Origin: G965276675 sp965276675
GTDB taxonomy: Bacteria; Acidobacteriota; Terriglobia; Terriglobales; Acidobacteriaceae
Assembly (NCBI GenBank): GCA_965276675.1
Contig: OZ255624.1
Coordinates: 124,001 to 188,000, forward strand
DNA: 64,000 nucleotides
Reading direction: 5' to 3'
The notes under the pieces are model-generated. The model was given only the letters and a program-made list of their open reading frames with translations, made no database searches and had not been told where the DNA came from. This document shows positions 8,522 through 17,401 of the stretch, piece by piece (position 1 is the first letter of the stretch; each line of letters opens with the position of its first letter). A program made the translations under genes and the position numbers.

Positions 8522-8839
8522 CTATTTCAGGTCCTCGGGTGTGGTGGTAGTAACGGAGGCAATGGCGCTCTTGGCGACCTCTACCTTGATCGAGTCGGGC
8601 GGCAGCTTGAGCTGGATCACATCTTCCCGCAGCGCGACGATCGTGCCTTTCAGTCCGCCCGTCGTCGTGATGCGGTCACCCGGCTTGAGACTGCCCAGCA
8701 TCTCGCCCCACTGCTTCTGGCGCTTCTGATTGGGACGGACCAGCATCAGGTAGAAGACGGCAATAATCAGGACGAACGGGAGGAAAGCTATCAAACCCTG
8801 CGGAGTAGCCGCGCCTGCGAAGAGTGGTATGAGCGTCAA
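8522..8839 (-). CDS. yajC: Preprotein translocase accessory subunit YajC
   Basis: 105-aa membrane protein that associates with SecDF. It has one membrane helix (GLIAFLPFVLIIAVFYLMLV) followed at once by the family signature RPNQKRQKQWGEML, then a cytoplasmic beta-rich tail with LKPGDRITTTGGLKGTIV. The start is TTG at 8839, with AAGGA about eight bases upstream; no ATG gives a better N-terminus. The order tgt-yajC-secD-secF is a widespread arrangement, and here it continues into the TonB cluster. Confidence 0.95.
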   Translation of the reverse strand: MTLIPLFAGAATPQGLIAFLPFVLIIAVFYLMLVRPNQKRQKQWGEMLGSLKPGDRITTTGGLKGTIVALREDVIQLKLPPDSIKVEVAKSAIASVTTTTPEDLK

Positions 8840-9000
8840 AATACGGTCCTTGTAAGTGGTGCTTGCCCAACCAGATCACTTCAGAACAGAGCGGCTGCGG
8901 GCCTTGGCTTGCTCAGGAGCGTGACCGAAGAGAGGGGTGTACTTATTCGCTAACGATACGGGACCGTGCTTCCAGTCACGCCAGGACAGCTTCCAGAAGC

Positions 9001-10194
9001 TCACTCGAGACCGTCCGCCGCCGCGCGTACACGTGCTAACAAAACTGGAAGGGTACCTAGTGCAATAGCATCGCGTACACCCCGCATAGTGTCAAGGTAG
9101 TAGGCCAGGTTGTGCAGCGTATTGAGCACGGCAGAAAGCGGCTCTCCGGCAGCCATCAGGTGACGCAAGTAGGCGCGGCTGTAGCGGCGGCAGACCGGAC
9201 AACCGCAGTTTGAGTCCGGCGGTGACCCATCCTCGGCGAAGCGCTTGTTCTTGATATTGAGCCGGCCTTCTGAGGTAAAGAGCAGCCCATGCCGGGCCGC
9301 GCGCGTCGGCAACACGCAGTCCATCATATCCACACCCATCGCGGCGTACTCGACGATCTCTTCCGGGTATCCCACGCCCATCACGTAACGGGGCCTGTCC
9401 TGCGGGAGGAGCGGAAGCGTGGTGGCGATGATCTCGCGTGTGAGCTCTCGTGGCTCGCCGACGCTGAGACCCCCGATGGCATACCCCGGAAAGTCCAGCG
9501 CGACCAGCCTCTCTGCGGATTCGCGCCGCAGCTCCGGGTACATGCCCCCCTGCACAATGCCGAACAGAGACTGCGTCTGCGCGCCCCGGTCAGGTTCACC
9601 GTTCGTGACTCCCTGCTCCCTATTCCCTATTTCCTTCTCCCCCCAGGGCACTTCATGCCTGTGCGCCTCGAAATACTCCTTGCTGCGCCGCGCCCATTCC
9701 AAGGTCAGATCGAGCGACTGCCGTGCCCGCCGGTACTCCGCGGGATACTCGGTGCATTCGTCGAAGACCATGAGGATGTCGGCGCCGAGCGCAATCTGGA
9801 TCCCAATCGAGCGTTCGGGCGAGAAGAAGTGCGAGCTGCCGTCCAGATGCGAGCGGAAGGTGACGCCATCAGCCGTGACCTTGCGCAGTGCATTGAGACT
9901 GAAGACCTGGAAGCCGCCAGAGTCCGTCAGCATGCCCCGCGGCCAGCTGATAAAACGATGCAGTCCACCCATGCGCCGGACGAGCTCGTACCCGGGGCGC
10001 AGATATAGATGGTAGGTATTGCCGAGGATGAGCTGCGCGCCGAGCTCCTCAAGCAAGCCCTGCGGCACTGCTTTTACGGACCCGACCGTGCCCACCGGCA
10101 TGAAGACAGGCGTCTGCACCTCCTGGTGCGGAAGGGTCATCTGCGCATGCCGCGCCGCACCGGCAACAGAGGTTATCGAAAAGTTAAGTGCCAC
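9001..10194 (-). CDS. tgt: tRNA-guanine transglycosylase with an in-frame insertion
   Basis: Replaces guanine-34 of GUN-anticodon tRNAs with the queuosine precursor preQ1. The 397-aa protein starts with GTG at 10194. Motifs: GNTYHLYLRPG near residues 58-68, the catalytic-base segment MLTDSGGFQVFSL (D91), SLFGIVQGG near 209-217, the nucleophile region DMMDCVLPTRAARHG, and the zinc site CGCPVC followed by RHLM. Between YFEAHRH and SLFGIVQGG there are about 27 extra residues (IGNREQGVTNGEPDRGAQ within them), encoded by a GGGAATAGGGA-type heptad repeat. The insertion keeps the frame and all catalytic motifs, so the enzyme is probably active. It heads the yajC-secDF series. Confidence 0.95.
   Translation of the reverse strand: MALNFSITSVAGAARHAQMTLPHQEVQTPVFMPVGTVGSVKAVPQGLLEELGAQLILGNTYHLYLRPGYELVRRMGGLHRFISWPRGMLTDSGGFQVFSLNALRKVTADGVTFRSHLDGSSHFFSPERSIGIQIALGADILMVFDECTEYPAEYRRARQSLDLTLEWARRSKEYFEAHRHEVPWGEKEIGNREQGVTNGEPDRGAQTQSLFGIVQGGMYPELRRESAERLVALDFPGYAIGGLSVGEPRELTREIIATTLPLLPQDRPRYVMGVGYPEEIVEYAAMGVDMMDCVLPTRAARHGLLFTSEGRLNIKNKRFAEDGSPPDSNCGCPVCRRYSRAYLRHLMAAGEPLSAVLNTLHNLAYYLDTMRGVRDAIALGTLPVLLARVRAAADGLE
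9608..9645 (-). repeat. Heptad-like short repeat inserted in frame within tgt
   Basis: On the coding strand the DNA reads GGAAATAGGGAATAGGGAGC followed by AGGGAGT, a degenerate tandem of GGGAATA/GGGAGCA units. Such short tandem repeats are normally intergenic. Here they encode IGNREQGV within a 27-residue insertion in Tgt. Confidence 0.6.
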
Positions 10195-10287
10195 TTCAGG
10201 AAGTCTAGCCGGGCTGCGGTCGATCCGGCGAATCCCGTGCGGGGGGCGAAAGCTCGGCCCAGGTGCGGGCGTTGCAGGCAGGCCTTA

Positions 10288-10785
10288 CTACAGGAGAGCC
10301 CTGAGCAGGTCAGCCACACTGCTCACCAACACCGGATGCACCAGCTCCGGCGCGATCTCCGCCAGTGGCTCGAGCACAAAGCGTCGCCCTTGCATCGCAG
10401 GGTGTGGCAGAACCAGCGTGGGTGTCTGCATGACCATACCACCCATCATCAGCAAATCCAGATCCAGGGTGCGCGGGCCCTTGCTTTGTTCCCGCGCACG
10501 ATCGCGTCCGAATTCGCGTTCGATCGCAAGCAGGCGATCAAGCAGTGTCTCCGGCTCAATCTCAGTACACAGGCTTACTACCGCGTTCACGAAACGTGGC
10601 TGATCTAGAACGCCAACCGGCTCCGTATCGTAAAGCGATGACCGGCGCAGCACGCGGCCTAGCGCGCCCAAGCTATCCATCGCCGCGCGGACAGTGGTGT
10701 TAGGCGGACCGGCTCGCGACGGCAGATTGGCCCCAAGTGCAATGTAGGCCATCTGGCCGGGTTGCTTGCAGCTCGTCTCCGCCAT
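10288..10785 (-). CDS. folK: 2-amino-4-hydroxy-6-hydroxymethyldihydropteridine pyrophosphokinase
   Basis: Transfers pyrophosphate from ATP to hydroxymethyl-dihydropterin in folate synthesis. The frame is open further upstream, but the family N-terminus is AYIALGANLPS, and the upstream residues would run into the divergent nadD. I chose ATG at 10785 because AGAGGA precedes it; ATG at 10752 is the other candidate. The protein (about 165 aa) contains LYDTEPVG, QPRFVNAVV, the pterin/ATP-binding PRTLDLDLLMMG and the LPHPAM motif that holds the magnesium ions. The genes folK and nadD diverge from a gap of about 76 bp. Identification is secure; the start is not. Confidence 0.92.
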   Translation of the reverse strand: MAETSCKQPGQMAYIALGANLPSRAGPPNTTVRAAMDSLGALGRVLRRSSLYDTEPVGVLDQPRFVNAVVSLCTEIEPETLLDRLLAIEREFGRDRAREQSKGPRTLDLDLLMMGGMVMQTPTLVLPHPAMQGRRFVLEPLAEIAPELVHPVLVSSVADLLRALL

Positions 10786-10861
10786 CTTTCCTCTACGCAT
10801 GCTCTCAGAAGGCGCTTTGCGAGCGCGCTCTCTGCTATGAGGTCTCAGGGTACGATGCTCT

Positions 10862-11569
10862 ATGCGCATCGCCTTCTTCGGTGGCAGTTTCGATCCGCCA
10901 CACGCAGGACACATCGCTATCGCGCTCGCCGCCATCCAGAGACTTCAGCTTGACCAAGTGCTGATGGCGCCAGTCGGCAACCAGCCCCTCAAGCGAAACG
11001 GAGCTCAGTCGAGCTATGCGGACCGGCTGGCGATGATCCGCTTGGTGTGCGCCGAGCACGTACAACTCGTTCCCTCCGAGCTCGATGCCCCTCGGGCAGA
11101 CGCACACCCCAACTACACTTATGACACGCTGTTTCGGCTCAAGGACCAGCTGGCGGCAGAAGACCGCTTGTTCTTTCTTCTGGGATTCGATTCTCTGCTT
11201 TCTTTACGGAAGTGGCATCGCGCTGGGGATCTGCTGCGTCTGTGTGACTTTATCGTCGCCGGCCGGCCTGGCTTTTCGCTCGAACAGCTGGATCAATGCC
11301 TTCCTGAAGGCTTTTCGCATGGCGAACATCATGACGAGGCGAATTCGGCTGAGTTGGTCGAGTATCGTCTTCGGGCTGAGGACGGCAGCGTCCACTCGCT
11401 CTATCTTATGCCGGATCTGCAGTACGACATCTCGGCCACGGCGATTCGTACTGCGCTTTTGCACGGCACGGAAAAGGATGGAGCGGGCGGCCCGTCGGAG
11501 CTACCCTCCATCATCGAGCCGGCAGTTGCAGAGTATGTGCGTACTCATCATCTGTACTCCGAAGATTGA
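10862..11569 (+). CDS. nadD: Nicotinate-nucleotide adenylyltransferase
   Basis: Adenylates nicotinate mononucleotide in NAD synthesis. The 235-aa protein begins MRIAFFGGSFDPPHAGH, which contains the nucleotidyltransferase signature GSFDPPHxGH, and has a C-terminal ISATAIR motif of the same family. A loop between GRPGFSLEQLDQC and DGSVHSLYLMPDL is longer than in the E. coli protein. It is followed after 100 bp by rsfS, a common nadD-rsfS arrangement. A much longer frame in another register starts inside this gene and is not a gene of its own. Confidence 0.96.
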   Translation: MRIAFFGGSFDPPHAGHIAIALAAIQRLQLDQVLMAPVGNQPLKRNGAQSSYADRLAMIRLVCAEHVQLVPSELDAPRADAHPNYTYDTLFRLKDQLAAEDRLFFLLGFDSLLSLRKWHRAGDLLRLCDFIVAGRPGFSLEQLDQCLPEGFSHGEHHDEANSAELVEYRLRAEDGSVHSLYLMPDLQYDISATAIRTALLHGTEKDGAGGPSELPSIIEPAVAEYVRTHHLYSED

Positions 11570-11669
11570 TCCTTTCAAGGCGCGTGGCGCGATCGGCTGG
11601 CGCCTCACCTCACCGCGGGCTAGGATGAAGTGTCCAGGATTACTATTCAGGAGGACTAAGTTTTCCAGC

Positions 11670-12338
11670 ATGCCATCCGCTTCTTTGAATGACAACACGC
11701 GCTACCTGGTGCTCGCTGCGGCCGCAGCCTGCGAAGATAAGAGGGCGGAAGATACCCGCATTCTGGAGTTAGACCCGGCTGACTCGGGCTTCACCGACTT
11801 CTTTCTAGTCACCAGTGGAACCAACAATCGCCAGACTATCGCCATAGCCGACGAGATAGAAATCCGCCTGAAGCGCGAGTTCGGAGCGTACCCGAACTCG
11901 ATTGAGGGCCGCCGCCTGGGAGAGTGGGTTCTGATGGATTATGTCGACTTCGTCGTCCACATCTTTGTGACGGAGAAACGAGCCTTTTACGACATCGAGC
12001 GGCTCAGAAAGTCGGCACGCGCAATAGATGTAGCCGAGCTGAAGGCAGCGCTGACGGAAAAGACAGCAGCCGCTCGCAAAAAAGCTCCTGCGAAGAAAGC
12101 TGCTTCAAGTACCCGAGCCATTGCGAAAAAAGCCTCTACGAAACCATCGCCCACGACAAGTGGCTCAGCGCCCGAGAAACAAGAGCCAGTATCACCTCGG
12201 ACGAAACCTGCGACGTCAGGTGACTCTTTAGGCAAGTCAAATCTAAAAGACCGGGGACAAAAGCAACCCTCCAGAAAAGTCGCCAAGCATTCTAGAGATG
12301 GATCTCACGCTCGCTTAATAAAGAAAGGGCGGAGTTAA
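11670..12338 (+). CDS. rsfS: Ribosomal silencing factor RsfS with a basic C-terminal tail
   Basis: Binds ribosomal protein uL14 and blocks joining of the subunits when growth slows. ATG at 11670 has AGGAGGA about 14 bases upstream. Residues 1-120 form the RsfS domain: TDFFLVTSGTNNRQTIAIAD, SIEGRRLGEWVLMDYVDFVV and FYDIERL are all present. Usual family length is 105-140 aa, but this product is 222 aa. The additional roughly 100 residues are Lys/Ala/Ser/Pro-rich (KKAPAKKAASS, AIAKKASTKPSP) and predicted disordered, resembling histone-H1-like tails. The tail may add nonspecific RNA or ribosome contacts (inference). Confidence 0.92.
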   Translation: MPSASLNDNTRYLVLAAAAACEDKRAEDTRILELDPADSGFTDFFLVTSGTNNRQTIAIADEIEIRLKREFGAYPNSIEGRRLGEWVLMDYVDFVVHIFVTEKRAFYDIERLRKSARAIDVAELKAALTEKTAAARKKAPAKKAASSTRAIAKKASTKPSPTTSGSAPEKQEPVSPRTKPATSGDSLGKSNLKDRGQKQPSRKVAKHSRDGSHARLIKKGRS

Positions 12339-12358
12339 ATATACGCCGCCCATGCTTA

Positions 12359-15300
12359 TTAGAAGCTGAATTTAGCCCAGAAGCGAAGCTGGCGTCCTTG
12401 TGCAAGTGAGCCATTGTTCACGTTGGAACGTTGCAGGGAGGTGTTAAGAAACGAGCTTCCCCCAACGTCGAGCAGGTTAATGTCCACAGGCTCCACATTG
12501 TTGTGATTGCCCACGTCCTGTGCCTCAGCTCGGATCTGGAAGCTTGAACCTTCAAGATGAGTAACTGATTGCACCGGGATATCTTTTTGTATGGCTAGGT
12601 TCCAGTACTGGACGCCAGGCTGATTAAAGCTATCCCGTCGCACATTGCCGGAGTGGGTTGGGATCAGGAAATGCTCGTTCCGCGGGTCTACTACGACCAA
12701 TGCACTGGAAGCATTGTTGGCTGCCAAGTCGTAGTAAGCACCAGGCGTACCCCCATTCCCATTAGCATCAGCTACGAAGCTTCCATCAATTCCTACTGCA
12801 CTGTAAGGGGCAAGCCGATTACTGAGGTCCGGACGATCATTCGCGGTGCTACCATCGCCATTCGTGTCCAAGCCACTTATGGCCCATGTTCCTGGAGGCC
12901 CCGATTGCAGGATGGTGTCACCCGAAACGGTAAAGTGATTCGTAATTGCAGAGAGCACGTGATTCTGCTCAAAACCAGGAATCGCGTAGACATACGATAC
13001 CGCGAAGTAGTTCCTGTGATCATAAGCGGAACGACCGTACTCTCCAGCCCGGCCTCCCGGCGCCAGATTTGCGGCGTAAGAGGTGGCTTGATTAAAGGTG
13101 GTAAACACCTCAGAGCCCGTATCCAGAGATTTGCTATAAGTGTACGTTCCACGGACAAATAAACCATGGGTGAAGTCGTGGGAGAGCTCCGTTTCAATCC
13201 CGTTGTAGTTGGAATCCGCGAAATTTCCACGAGCAATTATTGCGCCTCGCGCCGGAATTAGCCGTGCTTGCGTGGCGGGATCGAAAAAGTTGTACTGCTG
13301 GTTTGCAAACAGCTTCTCCCCGCGCGTGCCGACATAGTTCACGGTGAGCTTGGTATTCAGGGGAAGCTGGCGCTCAAAGCCGAAGTTCCATTGAAATGTC
13401 TGGGGATTTACGAGATTGTTCACAACGCTTTCGACAGACGCCCGTGGATTGAGAGTGGGAGAGAGAGTCGAGATGACCCCAGCAGCGTTAGCTACGCCTC
13501 GTCCTTGTGTTGAGATAGCGAGCGGCGCAATGGTGTTCGGCGAGGATGACTGAGAGTTATCGACGATATTCGTGAACAAACCGTCATAGAACACGCCGAA
13601 TCCCGCGTGATACACCGTTTTACCGGCGCCTAGATATCCGCCGCCTTGTGGAGCGTAGGCCAGACCTACGCGAGGGGCAATGTTATTGCGATCTTGATTT
13701 ACGTGTAGCCGTGTATCGATAGGTGCTGTGATGTTTGCTGGGTCCAGCCCGGGGAAGCGCAACGTATTCTCAGGGTTTTGCTGGTACTCGTATCGGACAC
13801 CAAAGTTCGCCGTCAGCTCCGGCGTCAGCTTCACGTCATCCTGAGCAAAGTAATACTGATTCCAGGTATGCGGATCGACTCTGTTGCTTCCAAAGCTGAT
13901 GGAGGCAGAACCAGCAGGCCCAAGATAATTGTCGATGAAATTGCCTAAGTCGCTGAAGCCGCCACCTTTTTGAAAATTCAGGGTACCGTAAAAATTGAAG
14001 GGTACTAGATCCCGCACGAAGAGGCGCACTATATTAGCGCCGACGCGCAAGGTTTGCCGACCTCGCGTATAGCTTACCGTGTCCTGGATCTGGTAGGTAT
14101 CGTGTCCGCGGCCTTGAGGATAACCACTCGGCGCGCCAATGGTTGGGAACCCACCAGGGCTTCCACCAGCATATTCCGTTGAGAAAGTAATCGTCGGCGT
14201 ATGGGCGAGGGGGTTCGCAACCGTTTCGGGGGCGAAGGCAAAAGTGAAGTTGATGCGCGTCTCGGAGGCGCGGAACTCATTCAGGACATGAGGAGTGAAG
14301 ACGTGAGTCCATGCACCGCCAAACTGCTCTGACGGACCTCCCTGAATGGTGTCAAATCCGGGTAAAGAGGTCGAGTTAGTAAAAAAATCGGGAGAGAGGC
14401 TGGTGCGGTCATGCAGGTAGCGGATGTAAACCGTATCCGACTGACGGGGAAGCCAGTCCACGCGGTAGGTCCACTGCGTATCGGGATTCTGCTCGGGAAC
14501 GGGAGGGCGCTGGTAGTGCCCTAACGTAAGATCAGGCCGACCACCGCCAAGTGGGACTGTCGTTGTGCCCTGATTCGCGAAGCTTACGAAATTCTGCAGG
14601 TATGCGCCGTTATCCAACAAACCCTGCAAAAGCTTGGCATTTGGATATTGCGCTCCGAGCGACTGCAAGACTGCGAATCCATTTGCGTCCGGCAACAGGA
14701 GAGTGGAGCCTACTTCATTCCCGTAATAGCGAGAATATTGTGCGGCGCCGAATCCGAAAAGTTTGTCCTTAATAATTGGGCCGCCCAGAGTGAAACCGGC
14801 CTGGTGCTGATTGTAGCGAGATTTGGCGCCATGAGTATGAGGACCTTGCCTAAGCTGACCATCCAACGCGTTCAAGCCTGATCCGGAGTAAAGCTCCCAA
14901 GCTGTTCCATGGAACTGATTAGTCCCACCGCGTGTAACGTAGTTGATGATGCCGCCTCCAGCTCCTCCGTATTCGGCCGAGGAGGAATTAGTAAGGACTG
15001 TTACCGATTGGAAGATATCTGGAATGTTCGGCTGAACCGCTTGACCACCTATTCCCGAGTCATTCAAATCTTGACCATCGATAAGAAAATTGTTTGCTCT
15101 CGGACGCGCGCCGTTTACCTGAATGTTGAAGCCGTTGCTTAATCCACCCTGATCGACGACTTGAACGCCCGGCAATGTCACTGCGATCTCGACAGGATTC
15201 AAACTGAAAATCGGAAGATTCTTGAGCTCCGGGCCGCCCAGCGTGCTAGAAAGTTGGGCATTGTCTGTGTTGATAAGGTTTGTCTGCGCCTGGACAGTGA

Positions 15301-15694
15301 CCGTGGTGGCCGCCGCTCCCACCTTGAGCTGCGGATCAAAGGATGTCACCACCGATGGTTTAACGTTCAAATGCTGTACCTGCTCTCCAGCAAACCCGGG
15401 CGACGCGGCAAGAACGGTATACAGGCCAGGATCGACAGCATCGATCCGGTACGCTCCATCGGACGACGAAGAAACCTGACGAGTCTCGCCCGTGGCTTCA
15501 TTCTTAACCGTGATCGAGACATTCGGGACACTTGCGCCACTCGGGTCGCGGACGACGCCCGAGATAATGCCTTTGCTTGTCTGAGCATGCGCTATGTTTC
15601 CACCGGAAAGCATGCCTACGACCGCGAATATTCCACCTGTAGCCATGAGCCCGCTCAGCAGAACTGCTTGTGCTTGCTTCTTAAGAATGATCAA
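12359..15694 (-). CDS. Oar-type TonB-dependent outer-membrane receptor with carboxypeptidase-regulatory domain
   Basis: Large outer-membrane beta-barrel of a family greatly expanded in Acidobacteria. I place the start at TTG 15694, because a perfect AGGAGG lies five bases upstream and the product then starts with a normal signal peptide (IILKKQAQAVLLSGLMATGG... ending near AHAQ). An upstream ATG at 15868 would add 58 residues without a signal. The 1111-aa product has the Ig-like carboxypeptidase-regulatory domain (GVVRDPSGASVPNVSITVKN), a plug domain with NFLIDGQDLNDSG, and a long barrel ending in LRFWAKFSF with the terminal phenylalanine used by the BAM machinery. Likely substrates are oligosaccharides or peptides, but none can be read from the sequence. 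It converges with rsfS; its energy source may be the TonB system at 2.4-5.3 kb. Confidence 0.93.
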   Translation of the reverse strand: MIILKKQAQAVLLSGLMATGGIFAVVGMLSGGNIAHAQTSKGIISGVVRDPSGASVPNVSITVKNEATGETRQVSSSSDGAYRIDAVDPGLYTVLAASPGFAGEQVQHLNVKPSVVTSFDPQLKVGAAATTVTVQAQTNLINTDNAQLSSTLGGPELKNLPIFSLNPVEIAVTLPGVQVVDQGGLSNGFNIQVNGARPRANNFLIDGQDLNDSGIGGQAVQPNIPDIFQSVTVLTNSSSAEYGGAGGGIINYVTRGGTNQFHGTAWELYSGSGLNALDGQLRQGPHTHGAKSRYNQHQAGFTLGGPIIKDKLFGFGAAQYSRYYGNEVGSTLLLPDANGFAVLQSLGAQYPNAKLLQGLLDNGAYLQNFVSFANQGTTTVPLGGGRPDLTLGHYQRPPVPEQNPDTQWTYRVDWLPRQSDTVYIRYLHDRTSLSPDFFTNSTSLPGFDTIQGGPSEQFGGAWTHVFTPHVLNEFRASETRINFTFAFAPETVANPLAHTPTITFSTEYAGGSPGGFPTIGAPSGYPQGRGHDTYQIQDTVSYTRGRQTLRVGANIVRLFVRDLVPFNFYGTLNFQKGGGFSDLGNFIDNYLGPAGSASISFGSNRVDPHTWNQYYFAQDDVKLTPELTANFGVRYEYQQNPENTLRFPGLDPANITAPIDTRLHVNQDRNNIAPRVGLAYAPQGGGYLGAGKTVYHAGFGVFYDGLFTNIVDNSQSSSPNTIAPLAISTQGRGVANAAGVISTLSPTLNPRASVESVVNNLVNPQTFQWNFGFERQLPLNTKLTVNYVGTRGEKLFANQQYNFFDPATQARLIPARGAIIARGNFADSNYNGIETELSHDFTHGLFVRGTYTYSKSLDTGSEVFTTFNQATSYAANLAPGGRAGEYGRSAYDHRNYFAVSYVYAIPGFEQNHVLSAITNHFTVSGDTILQSGPPGTWAISGLDTNGDGSTANDRPDLSNRLAPYSAVGIDGSFVADANGNGGTPGAYYDLAANNASSALVVVDPRNEHFLIPTHSGNVRRDSFNQPGVQYWNLAIQKDIPVQSVTHLEGSSFQIRAEAQDVGNHNNVEPVDINLLDVGGSSFLNTSLQRSNVNNGSLAQGRQLRFWAKFSF

Positions 15695-15959
15695 GAACTC
15701 CTCCTGGAACCTTCCAAGGCTGGGCTGCCAATCCACAGTTCTGCACATGTCTCGTATGGAAGCCGCGAACATATGAAGCATTTGGTCGGCCAAATGCCGA
15801 TAACCAGGAAACAGGTATTTACAGGGGATCATCGAGCATGGATTTAGAAATGTGGCTGACGCATACACGATTTTGTAGATCGGATTACAGAATGGTGTAG
15901 ATTGCTTAAATTCAGCTCAGTCTCGATTCAACAGAAGGGTAGGTCGGCTAGACTGCAGG

Positions 15960-16406
15960 GTGAAGTTGCTGATCGCATCTGTGGCTGCTCGATCGCGGGA
16001 TGAGCTTTACCGGAGTCAGGTCGAGATGTACGTTAAGCGGCTGCAGAGCTATGTTTCTGCCGAACTGGCGGTGTATCGGTCGCAAGAGGCTCTGCTGGAT
16101 GGGTGCGACAGGCTGCAGGGACGGATGCTGCCCCTGGTCATACTGCTGGATAGCCGAGGCAAGAGCTTGAGTTCCTCTGCATTGGCAAAGTGGATGGGAG
16201 AGGCGCGGGATGCCGGACGCCAGTCGATGATCTTTGCTGTCGGCCCGGCGGATGGCTGGTCGGAGAATGCACTGCGACGTGGCGACCAGATACTCTCCTT
16301 CGGGCCGATGACACTGCCTCACGAGCTTGCCCGGCTAGTTCTGGCGGAGCAGATCTATCGCGCATTTACAATTCTTGCAGGGCATCCTTATCACTCGGGT
16401 CACTAG
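15960..16406 (+). CDS. rlmH: 23S rRNA (pseudouridine-1915-N3)-methyltransferase
   Basis: SPOUT-class methyltransferase that modifies pseudouridine 1915 in helix 69 of 23S rRNA. The 148-aa product starts with GTG at 15960. The C-terminal half holds the trefoil knot: LLDSRGKSLSS, FAVGPADGW (the cofactor-loop position), LSFGPMTLPHELARLVLAEQIYRAF and HPYH near the end. The usual IGGP glycine motif reads AVGP here, a mild divergence. It diverges from the TonB-dependent receptor gene across 265 bp and is upstream of accD. Confidence 0.93.
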   Translation: MKLLIASVAARSRDELYRSQVEMYVKRLQSYVSAELAVYRSQEALLDGCDRLQGRMLPLVILLDSRGKSLSSSALAKWMGEARDAGRQSMIFAVGPADGWSENALRRGDQILSFGPMTLPHELARLVLAEQIYRAFTILAGHPYHSGH

Positions 16407-16518
16407 GGTTGCATGAAGGATGCGGTTCTCTGGATGACAAGCCCCTCGCGGACTCAGCCTGTTCGAAGTATTAACACTAATAGCTTCGCCTGGCATAGGC
16501 AATGGAGAAGGGAAGGCG

Positions 16519-17358
16519 ATGGCCTGGTTTAAGCGGGAAGAGAGCGAGATTGAAAGCACGCAGGAGAAGCGCGTGCGCACTGAAGGCCTTTGGATTAAGT
16601 GCGAGGGCTGCAATCAGTTTGTGTTCAAGGCCGATATGGCGTCCAACCAGCAGGTGTGCCCCAAGTGCGGCAGGCACTTTCGTATCGATGCCCGGACACG
16701 CATCGGGACGCTGCTGGAGCCTGGGTTTGAGTTGGTTGACCTGGAGCTGAAGTCAACCGACCCTCTGGGCTTTGCCGACACAAAATCCTACCGCTCAAGA
16801 CTCGAGAAGGCGCAGAAAGATACGGGGCTGAACGATGCCATTGTCAACGCTATCGGCCTGCTCGAAACCCACCCTGTCGTGCTGAGCGTGATGGAGTACT
16901 CGTTTATCGGCGGCAGCATGGGCGCGGTGGTGGGTGAGACGATTACCCGGGCCGTTGACCGCTCGCTCCAGACGCGTCACCCACTGATCATTATTTCGGC
17001 CTCCGGGGGCGCACGGATGATGGAGGGGATCGCCAGCCTGATGCAGCTGGCGAAGATCTCAACTGCTCTGGGCGAGCTCGACGACGCAGGCGTTCCCTAC
17101 ATCTCCGTACTCACGGACCCGACAACTGGCGGCGTTACGGCTAGTTTTGCGATGTTAGGTGATCTTAACGTTGCCGAGCCTGGCGCCCTGATCGGCTTCG
17201 CTGGTCCACGCGTGATCGAGCAAACCATTCGGCAGAAGCTCCCTGAAGGCTTCCAGCGGTCGGAGTTTCTGGTGGAGCATGGCATGCTGGATGCCGTCGT
17301 GCCGCGGCAGGAGTTGAAAGCTTATCTATCGCGAGCTCTCTCGTTTATGGGGAACTGA
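16519..17358 (+). CDS. accD: Acetyl-CoA carboxylase carboxyltransferase beta subunit
   Basis: With AccA it transfers the carboxyl group from biotin to acetyl-CoA. The 279-aa protein has the N-terminal zinc ribbon (C28-x2-C31 and C47-x2-C50) that binds nucleic acid or stabilises the enzyme, and the crotonase-like core with LLETHPVVLSVMEYSF, GSMGAVVGE, SASGGARMMEG and the DPTTGGVTASFAMLGD loop. It lies 44 bp upstream of folC, the common accD-folC arrangement. accA is not in the window. Confidence 0.97.
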   Translation: MAWFKREESEIESTQEKRVRTEGLWIKCEGCNQFVFKADMASNQQVCPKCGRHFRIDARTRIGTLLEPGFELVDLELKSTDPLGFADTKSYRSRLEKAQKDTGLNDAIVNAIGLLETHPVVLSVMEYSFIGGSMGAVVGETITRAVDRSLQTRHPLIIISASGGARMMEGIASLMQLAKISTALGELDDAGVPYISVLTDPTTGGVTASFAMLGDLNVAEPGALIGFAGPRVIEQTIRQKLPEGFQRSEFLVEHGMLDAVVPRQELKAYLSRALSFMGN

Positions 17359-17401
17359 CGACGCGGGCGGTTGCGGCTCGCGCTTCCACTAAAATAGACG
17401 G

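Noticed and set aside
11085..11669. Longer frame running into rsfS from inside nadD
   Set aside because: The upstream residues have no relation to RsfS, overlap nadD in another frame, and the ATG at 11670 has a ribosome-binding site.
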